Below are positions 36,830 through 49,100 of a DNA stretch of 64,000 bases, one piece after another. Position 1 is the stretch's first letter. Each line of letters opens with the position of its first letter. This DNA is from Ulva prolifera (Eukaryota; Chlorophyta; Ulvophyceae; Ulvales; Ulvaceae). Under the pieces are notes generated by a model. It was not told where the DNA came from and made no database searches. It saw only the letters and a program-made list of their open reading frames with translations. Location: assembly GCA_023078555.1 (NCBI GenBank), contig CM041196.1, forward strand, positions 4,847,658-4,911,657. Reading direction: 5' to 3'. Position numbers and translations under genes: made by a program.

Positions 36830-37353
36830 GACGACCAGACGCTCTCGCAGCTGCTGCTGCTGACCTGCTTCTGCAGGCGCTGCTTGGCCAGGCGGATGCA
36901 CGCGGTGTGCATCGAGAGGACCAGCACGACGCCCAGCGTCGTGTCCACGGAGAAGGTGACGAAGTACCAGGAGCACTGTGTGGTGGCCTGGCCCGTGGCC
37001 TGGAGCTGTGCAATCATCGCGATGAGCATGCCCAGGACGTGGGCCATGCCAGAGGATACTAGCTGCTTGCTCACGTCCATGGCCCATATCAGGAGAGGCC
37101 GTGGGGGAACCTCTTTGTTCCTGCATGTGCGGGACCAACGTTGTGGCGACAAGGCACCGCAAGGCCCTGCAGCGCAACTTCTGTGCGAGGTTAGCTCCAG
37201 AGTACACCATCTGTGACCCAATGAATTCCTCCAGGCTAGTGCAGCGCACCGTTTGTAAAGTAGGCCCAGTAGTACTATGGTGACGAGGAGGACCTGTGCT
37301 GCGATAGCGGCAGGGCCAATCAGGAGCTCGCATTGCAATTCACTGGACTGCAT
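36830..37353 (-). CDS. STIMATE/TMEM110-family membrane protein, partial
   Basis: In animals STIMATE is an ER protein that promotes STIM1 activation at ER-plasma membrane junctions; the algal role is unknown. Exon 1 runs from ATG 37353 to 37250 (QCELLIGPAA and a long hydrophobic helix ending LLYKR); donor GTGCGC joins in phase to exon 2 at 37120, which encodes PRPLLIWAMDVSKQ, two further hydrophobic helices and FVTFSVDTTLGVVLVL. The family signature is the W-x2-D-x-SKQ motif and the later D-TLG/D-TVG motif, both present. Exon 2 reaches the N gap near 36830, so the C-terminus and any ER-retention signal are unseen. The longer frame that starts upstream at 37374 begins with GTG, so ATG 37353 is preferred. 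Confidence 0.75.
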
Positions 37354-37880
37354 AGAACAGCGATTTTCCCCCACACCCCCGCTATCAGGGGTGGGCTTCT
37401 ACCACTGGAGCAAGCAAATGTGAGCCCGAGCAGGATTGTCTAATTAAGCCGTCGGAATGTTTGCACGGCAGCACATTCCGCGCTCTGTGCGTGTTTCCGC
37501 CAAAGACGATGCACACGCTACCTCGCAGGCTAGACTACCCACATCTCGGGCATATTTTCACGCAGACACGTCCTACATGTGTGCTGTAGTAGTCTTGAAA
37601 CCTTGTTTACTGTATCAACCCGACCTGGAGGCATCACATACAACCATTGCGTGCAGGTCTGCCCACTCGACTAATTGAAGGCAAACTGGCCAGGCGCCTG
37701 CGACAAGTGTGTCGAACCAAATAGCTCCACACTGCATTGCGCTTGGAATCTTTGACCCATTTGTACGCACAACGACGCGAGAAACGCGTTGGATAGCGTG
37801 GCCATGCCTGAGATACCGGGGTGATGTCACAGCCGAAAGTACTGCTTTACAAGCGCAAACACCGCTCAACCATCGAGAAT
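37354..37880. other. no gene recognised
   Basis: Spacer between the 5' end of the STIMATE-like gene and the 3' end of the next - strand gene; promoter of the former is expected here. Confidence 0.4.
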
Positions 37881-40800
37881 CTATGAAACGCGAAGAAGAG
37901 TCTCCAGCTCATCTTGCGCTTCAGCTTGTAGCTCCCACTCTTGTTGCATCTCCTCAACCTCTACAAGGTCGCGAATCTGCGATTCAATATCATCAATCTC
38001 TGACTGTGGCACCTGCAACAACAAGTTGATTAGCATCCATACGTACACCTTTAAGCTGCCGATATTCCAAGTCTTCACGGAATCGAACCATACACACCAG
38101 TGCACGAATGTACGTCATGTCAACGGCAACTTTCTGCGACAAGAAGCTTGCACTGCTGTAATTGTACCATGCAGAAGATCTTCACAGCAGGGCGCAAGCA
38201 GTTCGGCGGCGATGTGCGAGGACGCACGGAGGTGTTCATCTCCACCTCGATCTCTATCATGCTTGCGATGCGGCTGTAGCCCTCCAGCAGCACCAGCTGC
38301 TGCTGGATCTGCCCCTCGAGCAGCCCTCGGGCACTGATGACCCGGCTCAGGCGTGCATCGTACGAGCCCCCCACACTCTGCATCTTCACCTGCACCAAAA
38401 CAACGCCCAGCTCAGCAGTTGATCCTGTGTTTGCAGTGCGTTACCTGCGCGCCTGCAGCCGAGCAAGACAGCTCTCAAGAAACAAGAACAGGACCGCAAC
38501 CAGCCCATACATCGTAGAACGCCTAGACATACAGCCTTGGTGGCAGCAAAGAATGACGGTGTATCCGTGTGACGCTGCTACGAACTCGAAATAATGTTAC
38601 TTGCTTGAGTGGTGTTGTGATAGTATCTCGCGGCAGGCGCTTGGGCGTGTTGTTATAGGCTGCGCGGAAGTGGCTGGGGCGACTGGAGAGATGACTTGCT
38701 ATGTTTGGGGGCATTGCCCCTGTGGTGGGGTCACGAAGTGCTGCAGATAGAGTGCGATACATGCAGTGCTACCTGCCACTCCATCTTCGTCCTTGCAACA
38801 CATATAGGCACGCTGCCTCTGGCACAATCCCTCCGTCCGAATTCATCTGACGCAGGACACGATCTGACGCAAGACGCCCTAACCACACAGATCCAGCCCA
38901 ACACCTGTGATGCACAAGCACAGCTGCTCTGCCACAGGAAGCACATCAGCCAACAGCTCCATCTCTCAATCAGACACAGACCATCGTTCCTTGTGTTGCA
39001 GGAACGCGATCGATGCCCAGACAGCAGCTGCCACCACCGCCCACGAAGTGCTCACTGTTCAGCAGGCCACAACACTGTGTCTGACTGGTACTGGCGGGCG
39101 CCATACTGCACAGCGTACAGGGGATGGGGGGGGGGCACCTGCAGCTGCCAGAGGCGAGCAAGGGAGCGGATGCCGTCCTTCGTGGCCATGCTGAGCGAGC
39201 GCGCCTTGCTCGTGAGCGTCGCGTACTGCCCCAGTAGCCCCTGCTGAATCTCCTCCACCGCCACCTGCACCCCACACGATGCTGCTTGCCGTGCCACGCA
39301 TGAGCCACGGCTGCGGCGTGCTTGTAGACACGTTCCCACGCTTCTGTGGATCGACAATGTGCTGCCAGTGCATCGGCACGTAATAACTGCACAAGTCAGA
39401 GCCCATACGGGTGCACTGAGCGCTGCGACATGGCCACTGTATGACCCAGCCCCAGGCGACAGCAAGGCAGCCACGGCATTGAGCGAAAGCCGCACTGAGT
39501 TCTCCGGAAGCTTCTTCAGGCGCGGTATCAAGAACTGGTTCCCCCCCACGAAAGACGCCCCCGCCGCCGCCGCGCCGCCGGCGATCAGCGTCGGCAGGTT
39601 GGCGTCCAGGAAGCCGCTGCCAAAGTCCGCAGCCACAAAGAGGCCCGCGGCGTAGGGCAGCCACTTGGGCAGCGCAGCCGCGGCCTTGCTCGTCGGGCGC
39701 ACGAGGACGGTGCGCGTGCCGAGGTCGTGGTTCACAACCTCGAGGGGCTCCCCCGGCTTTGTGGACGGCGGCCGCGACGTCAGCAGGCCCTGCTTGCGGA
39801 GGGCTTGTGAGGCCTCTGGGCAAGCGACGACCGACACCCGCTCCCCTTCCTGCACCCGCCAGGTCTCTCTGCAAGATCTTGCAAAATTTGGGTTTCTTGG
39901 CATCTACTAGCCTCTGTCCCTGTCTGTATGCGGGAGCACGTGCACCTAGCTCTCCTGTCGCACAGGCAGACGGAGAAGAGCCTAGAGCAGCCAGGTGGGG
40001 GTGGCACCTCAACGTGCGGGTGGCGTAGGTGGCCATGCCCACGCAGACGATGCACTGCTAAATGCCTCGGCAGTGGAACACATGCCCGTGGGGGGGAGGG
40101 GGGGCACCTGTGCTGGCACGTCGGCGGAAGTCGTGCCAAAGCGGAACGTGCGGGCGTTGCCGTCGGGCGCGCGGACGACCATCTCATGCACGGCCTGGCA
40201 CGCCCCCTTCCCGAAGCCGAAGAAGCGCCGCAGCAGGCCCTCCGCCGCGTTCTGTGCCTCGCTCTTCGGCACGCCGAGCACTGTCCCAGAAAACACCTCA
40301 AACTCATACCGCGACTCTGCACACGCGACGACCTTGCTGCCCTCCTGCGGCTGTACCACCTGCACAGGCGAGCACATCCTGAGCGGTGCCGTGTGCCCTG
40401 CCGCCCCGCTGCGCATCAGCACCGATTGTGCCCCTGTGAGTTGCAACAAGTTACGGACGGGTTGGGAGGTGGGCAGCCTTTTGGTGCAGTTCCCCTGTGG
40501 CCACCACAGCCCCGGCCATCTGGAGGACTGCACCGACATGGCAGGACATCAAGGCGGCCTCATCGAGGCAAGCGCGCCATCGGATACATCATGACTGACA
40601 TGTAGGGATTGCACGTCATATCAATGCCGCCCAGCTGCACGAGGGCTGCCAGGACGGCCGCCGACCTGCCGAATGCCCGCACACGGCACCCTGTGCGGGC
40701 TGTCATCTCACAGCAGGCAGCTTCCAGCCAGAGGCATGGAATAAATTCAGGCTGTCGCAGCAGGCTCCATGCCTTGTGTCACCCTGACCGGCCGCACAAC

Positions 40801-42428
40801 ACCGCTTCCGCATAGCCACATCGCGATGTTCGTGGCGCCATGCAACCGCAGCACTGCTTTGCGCATACTCCCGCCTGCATGTGCCTGCAAGCCCGGTGCA
40901 TGTAGGCCGCCGGTGCATGAGGGGGGGGGGGGGGGGGGGGGGCGGCGCACTGTGAGCGGCTTGTCAGGGGCGAGCGGGCTGCAGACGACGACCCCGAAGG
41001 GCACTTCGTCTGCCGACGGCAGGCCGCGGGACCGGATGCGTGCGACGACATCCAGCGCGTCCGCCACCCGCAGCTCCCGCGCCAGCATCAGCACTATCGC
41101 CTGGGTCGACACGATGGTGGCGGGGGGGAATGCCCAGCTGGCGCCGTCCGTGGACGACCGTGCTGGGTCGAGGGCACCGGGCACCGTCGTCGTGGAGCGG
41201 CCCATGGTGTTGTAGATGTCCTGCAGCTCAGGCTGTGTGTGATGCTAGCTGGCGTATGACAGAGGCAGTGGCGGGGTCTGTGTGGGCATTGTGGCCGGCC
41301 ACACTGTGATGAGGTGCCTCAGCATCCTGGTCGTTCTGATGCGCACACTAGCAAGGGGAGCTGTGTATGATACATGTGAGAGCTATGTTTATGTGCGGAA
41401 TTCCATTAAATTGACACAGATGATGAGCTTGTGGAGTGGCCAGTCACCGTGGCTTGGGTTGCCATGGATGTACATGGCCAACACACGCGACAGAATCGAT
41501 TTATACCGGTGTGCCCGCAGTCAGGCACTGTAGGTGATATGGACGTCTGGGATGCTTGAAGTTGTGCACTTGCAATGGCCATTTGCGAAACTGTTGGGGT
41601 TTGGACCGATTGCACAAGTGTGTTATATCATCGACTCGAGGATAGGGCGATAAGCAATAACAATGCAGTGGATAGGGCGGACGATCGAGGCTGCGCTGAT
41701 GCTGATGTGAGTGAGGGGCATGTCCTAGCTCAAAGCATACATTTGGCTGCAATGATTCAGATCTGTCAGCTCTTCAGCAAGAGTTGGCATCAAAGAGCAC
41801 CCACAACAGACTCGCAGCCCAGGCGATTTCGGAAATCATAAGAACAATCACATCAATCATTTGTTAATTGTGGAATGCGGGTTTGCTGAATGACTACAAT
41901 CAAATGTCAGGCGACAGGATATTTTGGAGAGGTTGGCAGCGCTGCTACCGTTGCCGACTGATCATGCAGCGGAGGACAGAGAAACTGTCGCCAGAGGGTA
42001 GAGGATCTCTATGGGACAGCTCGATAGGATCCATATGGAGATGATGTGTGGATGTGGTGCGTGCCAACTGATACCGCAAACACTTTGGCAAAGGGAAGCA
42101 CCTTCGCTAGTTCGAAATTGCCACGATCAATTGCTCCCCCCATCACAGCAATGCAGTCTTCCTCTCTCAAAGCAGCTAGTTGACCCCCCTCCTCAGCGAG
42201 CTCGAGGAATTTGGCCATGCAATCTGCGGCTGTTTCGCAGCCTGTCAGTTGTCTCATGGTCCCCGCGGACTGCAGCATAGGATGCTGTGCGCCTTCAGCG
42301 GCATCATTAACTACTGGAGGAGTTACCGAACTATGAGGTCCAGGCGCCGAGTCTACTGACGGCTGCGCAGGAATGGGTCCGGAAACAAAAGGTCCACGCA
42401 CCGAGGTTGGTGCAGCGGGCGTCGAAGC
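37881..42428 (-). CDS. conserved plant-type protein with PPR-like N-region and coiled-coil C-region, function unknown
   Basis: Seven exons all join in phase 0: 42428-42102, 41220-40951, 40359-40108, 39849-39496, 39264-39139, 38389-38228 and 38012-37881 (TAG), 540 residues plus stop. The first splice rebuilds a PPR-like helix pair (GNFELAK joined to DIYNTM), followed by VSTQAIVLMLARELRVADAL. The middle contains ACAESRYEFEVFSG and a VVRAPDGNARTFRFG segment; then two hydrophobic stretches (LPYAAGLFVAADFGSGF and an Ala/Gly-rich one). The end is a coiled coil with YSRIASMIEIEVEMN and EWELQAEAQDELETLL. From memory this layout matches a conserved land-plant protein, probably plastid-located, without assigned function. 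The N-terminus is missing; a frame starting at ATG 42978 (Arg/Ser-rich, transit-peptide-like) could be the first exon but its phase does not join directly. Confidence 0.75.
40921..40942. repeat. poly(G) tract, 22 nt, just after a splice donor
   Basis: C22 in the transcript of the 37.9-42.4 kb gene, beginning eight nt after the donor at 40950. Shorter sense-strand C-rich runs follow two other donors of the same gene (40107 and 39138). Confidence 0.9.
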
Positions 42429-44870
42429 CTGCATACACAACCCCTTCTCTCGACACATGCCTTTCCAGCCTGCTGTATATCGGGATTCACGCTATCTAGC
42501 TTGCATTATCTCCGCGCAACATGTAGAGGCACGCGTGCAACAGGCACTGCGCTGCAGGAAACTGCCTTGAATTACACAACAGGTCAATTCCATGAGCCGC
42601 ATCTAATGTAATCCATGTGTGAGACGGGGGTTTTGCATCAGCGCTTCAGGCAACTGCGGCACAGCTCTGCCTGTCTCGCAGGTCCACCATACGCCCAGAT
42701 ACACCTTGATGTGAGCGCTCGGACAAGGACTTGCATGATCACCCACTCACGCACCCTGTGTAGGCCACAATAATGTCCGAAATCAATTTGCGTACCTCTC
42801 CGGAGGCTGGATCTGCTGCAGCGCATAGTGTGCTACCTCTGCTCTTGCAGCACAGAAGCTGTGGCTGGCATGCGCTGGAACGGCACCCATCCCATGCGGA
42901 TAGCCTAGATATATGATGAGGAAGGTCTAATCGTTGCCGAGGGCCCGAAGACCTCATGCCGGCTGAATCGCGCCTCACAGATCGGTCCTGGCGAGAATTA
43001 TATGCAATATACAGCCAGACAAGCCCGGGTCAACGTGATGACCAGTGTCGTACACCTGCCCCAACCACTCACGTCGACTGATAGACCTCACAGTGGGCTC
43101 TGTGAGACGTTGTCCCCTCGATTTCGTACTGTAGAGCCCATTTAACGAGAAGCGCATCAGCCTCGAGCTGTCGCGGCAATGACTACTGATGCCAATGAGG
43201 AGGCGAAACAGTCGACCCGCCCAGAGGGCTCTATTCCAACGAGGTATTCGATAAAAGGGCGTCTCAAAGCCTGCTTGGAGTCAATGATAGTCTATGAAAC
43301 GACAAGGTCAGGGAATTCTGCGACAAGTCTCTTAGTTTTTGTGAACAGTCCCAATTGCAGCGGCTACCAGATCTTCGGTACGGCTCCGACAATGGCGAGA
43401 TTTACCACCGCTTGTGCAAAACGACTGTGATTAGCCCTGTAACGCTCGATGGTGTGTGTTTCGGCGTTTGAAAGGCCTCGAGGAATAGGACCACTTGGCT
43501 CGGCTTGTTCCGGAATCGCTTGGCTCTCGGTGGCCTGGCGCATATCGCAGTCGCTGCTGAGCAATCATTGGCCAATGTAAGGAATTCAGGCATCGAAATT
43601 AGGTAGCTAGGACTGTCTCGAATGCGCGCACCGGTTGCGACGGGCTTGCATGATCCTGACAGGCTGACGAGGACGCGCGCGCACGTGTCCACGTCTGACA
43701 GCAGCTTGACTCTGCCGATGCACGTGTGGCAACGCTCCGGCAGAATCTCCTCGCAACATCCTCGCAGTGAACGTTCTGTACATGTATTGATGTGGTTGCT
43801 GCCGATGGCGCCGTGGTAGTCGAGAGCGCCTGCCATTGCCGCCGCAAAGTGTCAACCCTCGTTGAAATGCTCATGGCGCAGGCCACCGGTGCGAAGCGTT
43901 TGATGGAACGAATGATCTTGCTGCCTTGCGTGGCGTCCATGAGCGAGCAGCGTGCTTGCGAGAGCAATGGGCCCCTTTTTAAGAGTCAGCGTGACAGTCC
44001 CGAAGGCGCTTGTGTCGGGGCCTGCAGTATCTCAATAGACTGACACAAACTTGTGCGCGGGCTCTCCGCGCGATGTCAGGGCAGCGCTTTGCAAAAGGCA
44101 TCTGATGTGACGATTGTGTTGGAGCATACAAAACCTACGGAGGCACTTTTCAGCTGCATGATCTAGATATTTCCTGCCGGCGAGATCTACTTCACGCACT
44201 GACGCTGTTCATCGCTGACCGTGGGGGGAAATATTTATGGTTCCGTGAGTCTGTCGGTCATGCATTGCATCGCCTGCAGCGCTCGTCTTGTCGCGCTGGT
44301 TTCTCCCCCGGCCGGTGCTCTCACCGCTGCAGCGCGTCTCCGGCTGTGTCTAGACACGCTCTTTTGCTCAACCGCTGTGGTTGTCAAGCAATTCATGTCC
44401 AGCATCTCTTGCTGAAAGGCACAGTGTATTGCCTCCTCAGGTGGCATGAAGCTCATATGCCTTGCTTGGTCAACCGATGTCAAGCTGGTTTCGGTCTGTC
44501 TTGCCAGCAACGGTCTGGCAGCTGCTAGTGGCTGTGGTTGTGCATATGCAGGTCGTGAGAGCATCCATGCAGTGCTTTCAAGAGCCCATGTCCACTCTCA
44601 TGCGCATGCTGTCGTGTGTACGTGCGTGTAATCACATTCATAATAGAGCCTTGTACATAGCGGCACTGACAACATGTGAGGAGTTGATGAAACACGGGTG
44701 CTTGGCGCCCTCCTGTCCTGCTGTGGCCACATGTGGGCAGCCCAAGCAGCTGTTTGTCTAGAACGAGGTGATTATTGAATCACCTTGGGGTGTCGGCATG
44801 ACAAGCAATGTATGTAATGTATGCAGTGGTGCGGTGCAGGAACGTTGTGTCCCCAACCTCCACTGCAAGC
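42429..44870. other. no gene recognised; unassigned open frames
   Basis: Overlapping - strand frames at 43402-43967 stay open for about 120-145 codons (for example LMDATQGSKIIRSIKRFAP and RGCCEEILPERCHTC) but match no family I know. The region from 44.0 to 44.87 kb shows nothing clear; a small 8-bp-stem inverted repeat lies at 44764-44785. Confidence 0.35.
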
Positions 44871-46131
44871 ATGACCGGATTCCTGAAGTCAGTGTTTGGC
44901 CAGACTCTTGGCATGACTGGCAAGGCCCCAAGCTTCAATGACTTCAGCCTGCACGTTGTGGATGATGGTGCGCCCTCCTGAACACCTTGCCTGTGAAATG
45001 TAACAATTTACATATAGAGTGCCTCTCAGCATCTTTCACCTGCACTGTTGCCCCAGCAATGTTCATGGGCAGCCCTCGAGTGCAGCCCCTGCGACAGCCA
45101 CCCATCATGTTCTCCAGCGTATGAATTTGCTCATAATTCAGACAAGGCACACGGCTGCTCCTGCCTGACGAGCCGCTGCGGTGTTGCAGCTGAGAACGAG
45201 CTCGATGGCCCACACGAAGCAGGCCCACTGACGCCAGCGGCGGAGCCGGTGAACGCCAAGCGCACCAACGTCTGGCAGGACACCTTCAGCCCCCAGATGA
45301 ACAGCAACCTGAAGCGCCTGCCAAAGAGCTACTACGACTCCCCGCAGCAGGGCCACAGCGAGACGGTCTGGGACCACATCATCAAGGCTGACAACATCCG
45401 CCAAGTCGCCTTCCACCACTTTGACAAGAACCGTGCGCCTCCGCCGTGAGCCTGTGGACGCGTCATGCATCTCTCTCGCCCGTCACGCCCTGCGGCGGCG
45501 GACCTGTCGCTCACCTCGATCAGTGCTGATATGGCTGCTTCCTTGGAAGCTACATATGACATCCAAGGACTTGCGCAACGCATGGGATGCATGCGCTGCC
45601 AAATACACAGTCGCACCCACGCCATCCTGCGTTCACACCACATCCACACAACAACATGTGGCTGTGTGGCTGTGTCCGGCGCGGGTGCTGCCGTTGCGTG
45701 GGTGTTTTGGTGTGCGCTTCGTGTGGCTTGCTGCGTGGTGTGCGGTTCCCCTGGTTCTTGCTTGCGGTGCTACCTGCCTCGCTTGCTTTGTCCTTGTAAC
45801 ACACCACATCCACACAACACCATGAACTGCTTCCAACTTCTGGGTCTACGATTTGCTTTGCAGCCCAAACACCCCCGTCTCCCAACATAAGCAGTTCACT
45901 GCTGTGACCCTGCATGCATGCGTCGATGTGCCTGTCGACGCCGATCCATAGGTGTCGGTGCACTGACGCCTTGTGGTCGAGTGTGCAGAAGATGGGCTGA
46001 TCGATGCGGAGGACCTGCGCGCGAGCCTCGGGGGCAACGCGGATGTGGAGGACCTCATCCGCAAGGCCGACAAGAACCACGACGGCAAGATCGACCAGGC
46101 CGAGTTCTGCGAGATGCTCAAAAACATGTGA
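44871..46131 (+). CDS. small two-EF-hand calcium-binding protein, 160 aa
   Basis: Three exons fit in phase: 44871-44967, 45190-45432 and 45989-46131. ATG 44871 opens a short exon (MTGFLKSVFGQTLG) ending at a GTGCGC donor. The C-terminal half has an EF-hand pair: loop 1 at residues 111-122, DKNQDGLIDAED, rebuilt across the second splice (C plus AA gives Gln114), with Asp instead of the usual Glu at position 12; loop 2 at 141-152, DKNHDGKIDQAE, fully canonical. The preceding helix is VAFHHFDKN, resembling the third EF-hand of calmodulin-like and CDPK proteins, but no kinase domain exists upstream. Residues 1-95 have no recognised domain. It is probably a cytosolic Ca2+ sensor; partner unknown. 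Confidence 0.75.
45635..45820 (+). repeat. short dispersed repeat copy 2, flanked by 20-bp direct repeats
   Basis: In intron 2 of the EF-hand gene. CACACCACATCCACACAACA occurs at about 45635-45654 and again at about 45800-45820, bracketing a copy of the roughly 120-bp repeat also seen at 16066-16195 and 46833-46925. The direct repeats may be a target-site duplication or part of the repeat. Confidence 0.55.
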
Positions 46132-49100
46132 ATCGCGCACTGCCCCGACCCGCCGCCTGCAGACCAAACAACCAAGGGTCAAGTTTGATGCCACCCGACG
46201 CGTGCGCACTGGAGGCCGCCTGAAGTAGAGAAGATGTCACGTGTACAGTTCAAGAACAGTTGGGACGTGGACGGCCGATTGCGAGATCCTGAGTAGAGCC
46301 TGCCACTTTGGTCATCAGCACTCGCTGGATGTGAGGCTGTGTTGGGCGGTGGTGGTGGCGGGGGTGGAAGCGTGTGCTGTACATCAAGGCTGCAGTGAGC
46401 ATATCCTGTGGGGTGTGGACGCGGTTTGGGAGAGAGATGCTGGAAGGCAGGCCAGGTCATCACCAGAGTGGGCATGGTTTGCACGCATGGTCGAGGTGCA
46501 GGCGGCATGCGCTGGGCATGCAGGGAGAGGGGGCGGACGGGATGTAAGGTTTGAGTTTACGAGGGCGGTTTGCGTGCTGCGTGCTGTGTGCTGGGCTGGT
46601 GTGTTTTCCGCTGTTTGGCCGGGGTAGCCAGTGCGAGGTTGAGTTTTTTTCTGTAAAGGTACGCCTGATGTGGCATGTGGTTATGCGTGCTGAGCATCAT
46701 GCATGCCGTGTGTTGTAAAGCAGCGGTGCATGGCTGTCGGCGATGCTGTAGCAGGCCCGCTTGCAACCCGTCTTTGCAGTCGTGTGAGCGCCAATGTTTG
46801 CCAGGGCGGTGTCGCAGCATGAGCAACTGTGGTGTGTTACACGAGCAGAGCAAGCATGGCAGGTAGCACCGCGAGCAACAACCAGGGGAACCGCACACCC
46901 ACGCAACCAGCAACACGCACTTGATCCACTACGTTCAGCACTCAGTGCACAACTCGAGTTGATCCCGTATGTCCCGTGTATCGGTCCGCAGCTACGGTCT
47001 GACATGTCAGCCTCTACAGTGGAATATTTAGCTTCAGCAATCCCGCAGTCACCAGCTCACACACTGTTTGTGGGTTAGGGGTTACCAACATGGGTTAGGG
47101 GTTAACAACAGTCACCAGCTCACACACTGTTGTCTTGGTCACACGACAATCTGGGACTGACTTTGGTGTCAAGGTGCTGCAGTTTGGTGTATGGTTGTCC
47201 GGCGGTTGCGCTGGCAGTTTCTGTTGGATTGATCCGCATGTGCAAGCAACAATTGTATGGCATGGCGCCAGGACCTGCACATCATCTGCTGCATCTTCCG
47301 TATCCTTGACCCTGCCACCGTGCTTGGGAACGAACAAAACATGCGGGATTGCCATATTGGGCCCTCACCGACATCTGGGACCTTCTCCAACGCACACAGA
47401 GATAAGCAAAGTAAAGTAAACTTAAATATGGAGATATCTCCGTGTCTCCATGTTGCTGGTACGCTTGCCTCGGGGCTGGAAGTGTTGCAGGTGGCATACC
47501 AATTCTCCGCAGTCCACACTGCAAGATGCTTATCTGGCAGCTTCGCTGGCAGCACGTGGCCAGATGGTATGTTCCTGGCTTCAGCTTGTACTGCCTGGGA
47601 TGTGTCCATATAGACCATGTCCATATAGAGTGTTATTTGTGATCAAGGCACGTGGACACATGCCATTCGCTGGCAGCACACCAAAGCAGCATCCGAAGCA
47701 AGAGCATTCAACACCCCAGAATCAACACAAACATGCCAAACCAAACCATGTGCATTGTCCCACACATCTGAGATTCCAAGTGGGTTACAATGGAATGTGT
47801 TGCATGTTCACGCTGTGCACGCTGTGACCTGCCGAGCACTCCCTCAGTCGCCGTTGCTCGCCTCGCAATGGCATGACGCAACAATCCCGTGTCATTCTCA
47901 GCCTGCCCCTGGCAGCTCCGCGGCTGTCCCATGGCTGCAGCTGGGCGCTGTGAGATGAACTGTGGCTGGTGCATATGGATGAGTATCTTGTATCCACAGT
48001 GCTTGCTCACAAAGCTGGATAAGGACATACTTGTGTCTCTCCTTGCACAGATGCTGGTGTACAAACCCTGGTGCACAGATCCTGTTGTACATGCTGTGAC
48101 ATGTACGCATGCATTTTGCAGCCTGCTCGGGCGGTGCCATTGCCCAGCCACGTGAGAACATTGCCATTGCCCAGCCACATCAGAACAGCTCACGCACCCA
48201 GCAGGTCATATATCCCCTGCTCTGCGCGATGTTGAGCCAATCTGACACAGTCCCGTGCACCGCCGCTTTTAGTATCACATGACATATAAAACGAGCTACA
48301 AGGTCCCAGGCCATTGTATGGCAGAGCACCAACTCAAGGCAGCGAACACATAGCAACAATTGGCGTCAACTCAGTACCACATGACATGTGATGTCGTGCC
48401 TGTCGCAGCCAAGACCATTCATTCGCAGTCATGCCTGGCATCAGTTGTCCAACGATGCCATGTTCATGTGCTTTCTTTTTGCACTGCTCCACGGGGCCCG
48501 CAGCTTGTGCTGTCGCACCTGGTCCTCTGCTGTCGGTGTAGTATTGGAGTCTGGTCACCATTAAATATTGCATTCTCTGCCTCGTTGTGCATGGCCTGAG
48601 AAAGACCCAAGCCCTCAGTGTACTCTATTGCTGAGTGAGATTTGTGTGCCGGACCTGTGGCATGAATGTTGCTGACAATGGCGCCCAGTCAAACGTACAC
48701 ACAGGTGAAATTACCAAGTGATGAGACAACTCACCTGGCCTGAGCATGAGTATGCGAATCTTCATGCCCATTCAAAGAGACACCGAACTTCGTGAAAGAT
48801 GTCGCTAATGGCTGCCCACACTGGCGCTCATACTCGCTCGTGTCGTCAGGACTCGTCACCGCTGCATGGCATGTGGCTGCAATAGCTCATGTCACACGAG
48901 TGTGTGCGATCAATGTCGTGCCAAACGTGATCGGAATGTAGCTTTCGGTCTGCATCAGGTCAGTGGTGACGATGCTGCATGATGCCATTTGAACCACACA
49001 TCGCATGCAGAGCTTGCCCTTCCACCTTACCCGCTGACAGTATACACGATTGTGAGTGGAGACATTTGATTGGCAGCGTGCACTTTCATGCCGTTCTGTC

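Noticed and set aside
43364..43967. Three overlapping - strand frames of 66-145 codons
   Set aside because: No family recognised and no exon structure could be built; kept only as a note in the gene-free stretch.
44221..44761. Overlapping + strand frames before the EF-hand gene, considered as a missing kinase domain of a CDPK
   Set aside because: No kinase motifs (HRD, DFG, APE) were seen, and the EF-hand gene has its own ATG exon at 44871.
47070..47112. Interstitial telomere repeat
   Set aside because: Only two GGGTTAGGGGTTA units inside a small tandem duplication; too short to claim.
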